Below the pieces are notes generated by a model that was given only the letters and a program-made list of their open reading frames with translations, was not told the origin of the DNA and did not search any database. This document shows, piece by piece, positions 5,667 to 5,737 of a stretch of 5,737 nt of DNA (positions are counted from its first letter, which is position 1; each line of letters starts with the position of its first letter). The DNA is from Sphingomonadaceae bacterium (GTDB lineage: Bacteria > Pseudomonadota > Alphaproteobacteria > Sphingomonadales > Sphingomonadaceae), in assembly GCA_020446665.1 (NCBI GenBank), contig JAGREF010000325.1, positions 1 to 5,737 of the forward strand, given 5' to 3'. Both the position numbers and the translations under genes were made by a program.

Positions 5667-5737
5667 ATGTTCGACGATTTTTACGGACTGTCGGGGCGAC
5701 CCTTCCAGCTCACGCCCGACCCGAATTTCTATTTCGA
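5667..5737 (+). CDS. ExeA-like AAA ATPase, XrtA/PEP-CTERM-associated (N-terminal 23 residues only)
   Basis: The visible start, MFDDFYGLSGRPFQLTPDP followed by NFYF, matches the characteristic opening of ExeA/GspA-type AAA ATPases (F-Y-x-L-x-x-x-P-F-x-L-x-P-D-P-x-F). In XrtA exopolysaccharide loci such an ATPase normally follows the barrel gene. The Walker motifs lie beyond the window, so activity cannot be judged. ExeA itself helps assemble a secretin through the peptidoglycan layer, and a similar assembly role here is only an analogy. The gene is cut by the window edge, not visibly broken. Confidence 0.82.
   Translation, partial: MFDDFYGLSGRPFQLTPDPNFYF

Overview
The window is GC-rich, tightly packed and coded entirely on the + strand. 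It looks like part of an exopolysaccharide export locus of the exosortase A (XrtA/PEP-CTERM) type from an alphaproteobacterium, most likely a sphingomonad (Sphingomonadales, Erythrobacter/Novosphingobium-like). This rests on gene order and remembered family resemblance: the 3' end of a PLP-dependent decarboxylase, a short OPX/Wza-type export lipoprotein, a Wzz/GNVR chain-length determinant, a CpsD-type tyrosine autokinase, a large outer-membrane beta-barrel, then the start of an ExeA-like AAA ATPase. No exosortase, PEP-CTERM substrate or glycosyltransferase lies in the window, so the XrtA assignment comes from the families only.

Layout. Positions 1-503 hold the C-terminal part of the decarboxylase. 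Positions 504-684 are the only sizeable non-coding stretch (181 nt). It holds a small inverted repeat after the decarboxylase, a TATATT -10-like hexamer beside an 8-bp palindrome, a possible 10-residue leader peptide, and a strong imperfect hairpin whose 3' arm is complementary to the Shine-Dalgarno of the next gene. From 685 to the end, five genes follow with gaps of 4 to 16 nt (export lipoprotein 685-1326, chain-length protein 1343-2866, kinase 2877-3950, barrel 3955-5652, ATPase 5667 to beyond the edge). In two of the junctions the ribosome-binding site overlaps the end of the gene before it, so the set looks like one translationally coupled operon.

How the genes work together. The chain-length protein and the cytoplasmic kinase form a split version of a Wzc-type copolymerase, in which phosphorylation cycles of the kinase's C-terminal tyrosines would control polymer length and export. 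The export lipoprotein would link the inner-membrane complex to the outer membrane. It lacks the C-terminal membrane helix of E. coli Wza, and the barrel two genes downstream is a plausible outer-membrane pore to complete the path. The ATPase has an unsettled accessory role in such loci. The decarboxylase probably makes or modifies a small precursor, but its substrate is unknown.

The protein-coding part is a recognisable, previously described type of locus. The least explained part is the leader at 577-684, whose mutually exclusive pairings resemble a translational attenuator. I found no RNA genes, mobile elements, CRISPR arrays or large repeats.
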